DNA of 64,000 bases from Streptomyces fumigatiscleroticus. GTDB taxonomy: Bacteria; Actinomycetota; Actinomycetes; Streptomycetales; Streptomycetaceae. Of the stretch, positions 62,881-64,000 are shown in pieces. The notes under the pieces are model-generated. The model saw only the letters and a list, made by a program, of their open reading frames with translations. It was not told the origin of the DNA and searched no databases. A program made the position numbers and the translations under genes. Positions within the stretch are counted from its first letter, which is position 1. Every line of letters begins with the position of its first letter. The stretch covers positions 1 to 64,000 of the forward strand of contig NZ_BMQF01000008.1 of the NCBI RefSeq assembly GCF_014647975.1. Reading direction: 5' to 3'.

Positions 62881-63987
62881 GTGTCTGCCGCACGACCGCT
62901 CAGCGCCCTGCGCACCATCGCCGTCATAGCCACGCTCCCCGTCCTGCTGACCGCCTGCGGCTACGGCTCCGAATCCACCGACGACGGCAAGCAGGCCGAG
63001 GTCGCGACGGACGCCAAGAAGCTCTCCGCCGACGAGGTGAAGATCGGATACTTCCCGAACCTCACGCACGCCACCGCTCTGGTGGGCGTTCAGGAGGGCC
63101 TGCTCCAGAAGGAGCTCGGCGGCACCAAGATCAAGCCGTCGACCTTCAACGCCGGCCCCTCCGAGATCGAGGCGCTGAACTCCGGCTCCATCGACATCGG
63201 CTGGATCGGTCCCTCCCCCGCCATCAACGGCTACACCAAGTCGAACGGCAAGAACCTGCGCATCATCGGTGGTTCGGCCTCGGGCGGCGTGAAGCTCGTC
63301 GTCAACCCCGACAAGATCAAGTCCGTGCGGGACGTCAAGGGCAAGAAGATCGCCACGCCGCAGCTCGGCAACACCCAGGACGTCGCCCTGCTCAACTGGA
63401 TCACGGAGCAGGGCTGGAAGGTCGACGCGCAGAGCGGCAGGGGCGACGTCTCCGTGGTCCGCACCGACAACAAGGTCACGCCCGACGCCTACAAGTCCGG
63501 TTCGATCGACGGAGCCTGGGTGCCCGAGCCGACCGCGTCCAAGCTGGTCGCCGAGGGCGCGAAGGTGCTGCTCGACGAGGCCGACCTGTGGCCCGACAAG
63601 AAGTTCGTGATCACGAACATCATCGTCCGGCAGGCGTTCCTGAAGGAACACCCGGACGTCGTCGAGGCCGTGCTGCGCGGTTCGGTGAAGACCAACGAGT
63701 GGATCAACGCCAACCAGGAAGAGGCCAAGACCTCGGCCAACGAAGCACTGAAGAAGCTGTCGGGCAAGGCCCTGCCCGCCGAGGTCATCGACCCGGCCTG
63801 GAAGTCGATCACTTTCCTGGACGACCCGCTGGCCGCCACTCTCGACACCGAGGCGGAGCACGCGGTGAAGGCCGGACTGCTGGAGAAGCCCGACCTGAAG
63901 GGCATCTACGACCTCGCACCGCTCAACAAGGTCCTCAAGGCCGAGGGCAAGGAGGAGGTCGACGACGCCGGTCTCGGCGCCCAGTGA
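62881..63987 (+). CDS. Aliphatic-sulfonate ABC substrate-binding lipoprotein (SsuA-like)
   Basis: A 368-residue lipoprotein starting at GTG 62881 behind GAGAGGA. Signal IAVIATLPVLLTACGY. Mature domain: KIGYFPNLTHATALVGVQEGLLQKEL, SGSIDIGWIGPSPAINGYTK, GKKIATPQLGNTQDVALLNW, SIDGAWVPEPTASKLV, all typical of SsuA-type proteins. It is complete; permease and ATPase genes would be expected just beyond the window. Confidence 0.88.
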   Translation: MSAARPLSALRTIAVIATLPVLLTACGYGSESTDDGKQAEVATDAKKLSADEVKIGYFPNLTHATALVGVQEGLLQKELGGTKIKPSTFNAGPSEIEALNSGSIDIGWIGPSPAINGYTKSNGKNLRIIGGSASGGVKLVVNPDKIKSVRDVKGKKIATPQLGNTQDVALLNWITEQGWKVDAQSGRGDVSVVRTDNKVTPDAYKSGSIDGAWVPEPTASKLVAEGAKVLLDEADLWPDKKFVITNIIVRQAFLKEHPDVVEAVLRGSVKTNEWINANQEEAKTSANEALKKLSGKALPAEVIDPAWKSITFLDDPLAATLDTEAEHAVKAGLLEKPDLKGIYDLAPLNKVLKAEGKEEVDDAGLGAQ

Positions 63988-64000
63988 CGGGCATCGCCCC

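Overview
The window is very GC-rich, with strong third-position GC bias, Tat and lipoprotein signals, many translationally coupled genes and a fungal-style type I PKS. Together these point to a Streptomyces (or close relative) chromosome. No rRNA, tRNA or CRISPR array was seen.

Layout. (1) 1-3.7 kb: sigma-factor/stress signalling (STAS protein, PAS-SpoIIE-HATPase phosphatase) and a GNAT enzyme. (2) 3.7-7.8 kb: a decayed stretch with remnants of a frameshifted SAM methyltransferase, a MerR start, a DJ-1/PfpI tail and an internally deleted alcohol dehydrogenase. Intact SRPBCC and I36-inhibitor genes lie among them. The dehydrogenase remnant is broken by a 1,043-bp element with 11-bp terminal inverted repeats, arrays of IS21-like end repeats and a perfect 5-bp target duplication. 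The element carries no transposase, only one Clp-N/HTH regulatory gene. (3) 8-12.4 kb: SRPBCC plus FdhF/YdeP-type molybdopterin oxidoreductase, then a divergent hydrolase/MarR pair sharing operators with a repeated inverted motif. (4) 12.4-25.8 kb: a candidate biosynthetic locus. It holds a 2,520-residue PKS with fungal highly-reducing order (KS-AT-DH-MT-psiKR-ER-KR-ACP, no thioesterase), a divergent stand-alone thioester-reductase-like SDR, a DUF6230/DUF6114 pair with a third secreted protein, a flavin monooxygenase and a class 3 lipase. (5) 26-33.5 kb: a PL11 rhamnogalacturonan lyase, a LacI regulator and a sugar-type ABC transporter without its own ATPase, the latter behind an SsuD-like monooxygenase.

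(6) 32-64 kb: an organosulfur acquisition island. It contains SsuD/DszA-type flavin monooxygenases, an SfnC/DszC-like oxidase, peptide-, sulfonate- and amino-acid-type ABC transporters, a sulfite-oxidase-like enzyme, an AprA-like flavoprotein fused to HEAT repeats with a dicluster ferredoxin, and an orphan winged-helix regulator. Five very short ORFs ending in Cys-containing peptides precede its transcription units. Four of them start exactly seven bases after a predicted -10 box, which suggests leaderless mRNAs encoding sulfur-responsive attenuator peptides.

Working model: sulfonates, sulfones or sulfonated sugars are imported by the several ABC systems. FMN-dependent monooxygenases and the SfnC-like enzyme desulfonate them, and the sulfite released is oxidised or reduced by the sulfite-oxidase and AprA-like enzymes. 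Expression is matched to cysteine supply through the leader peptides. The substrates are inferred, not shown by the sequence.
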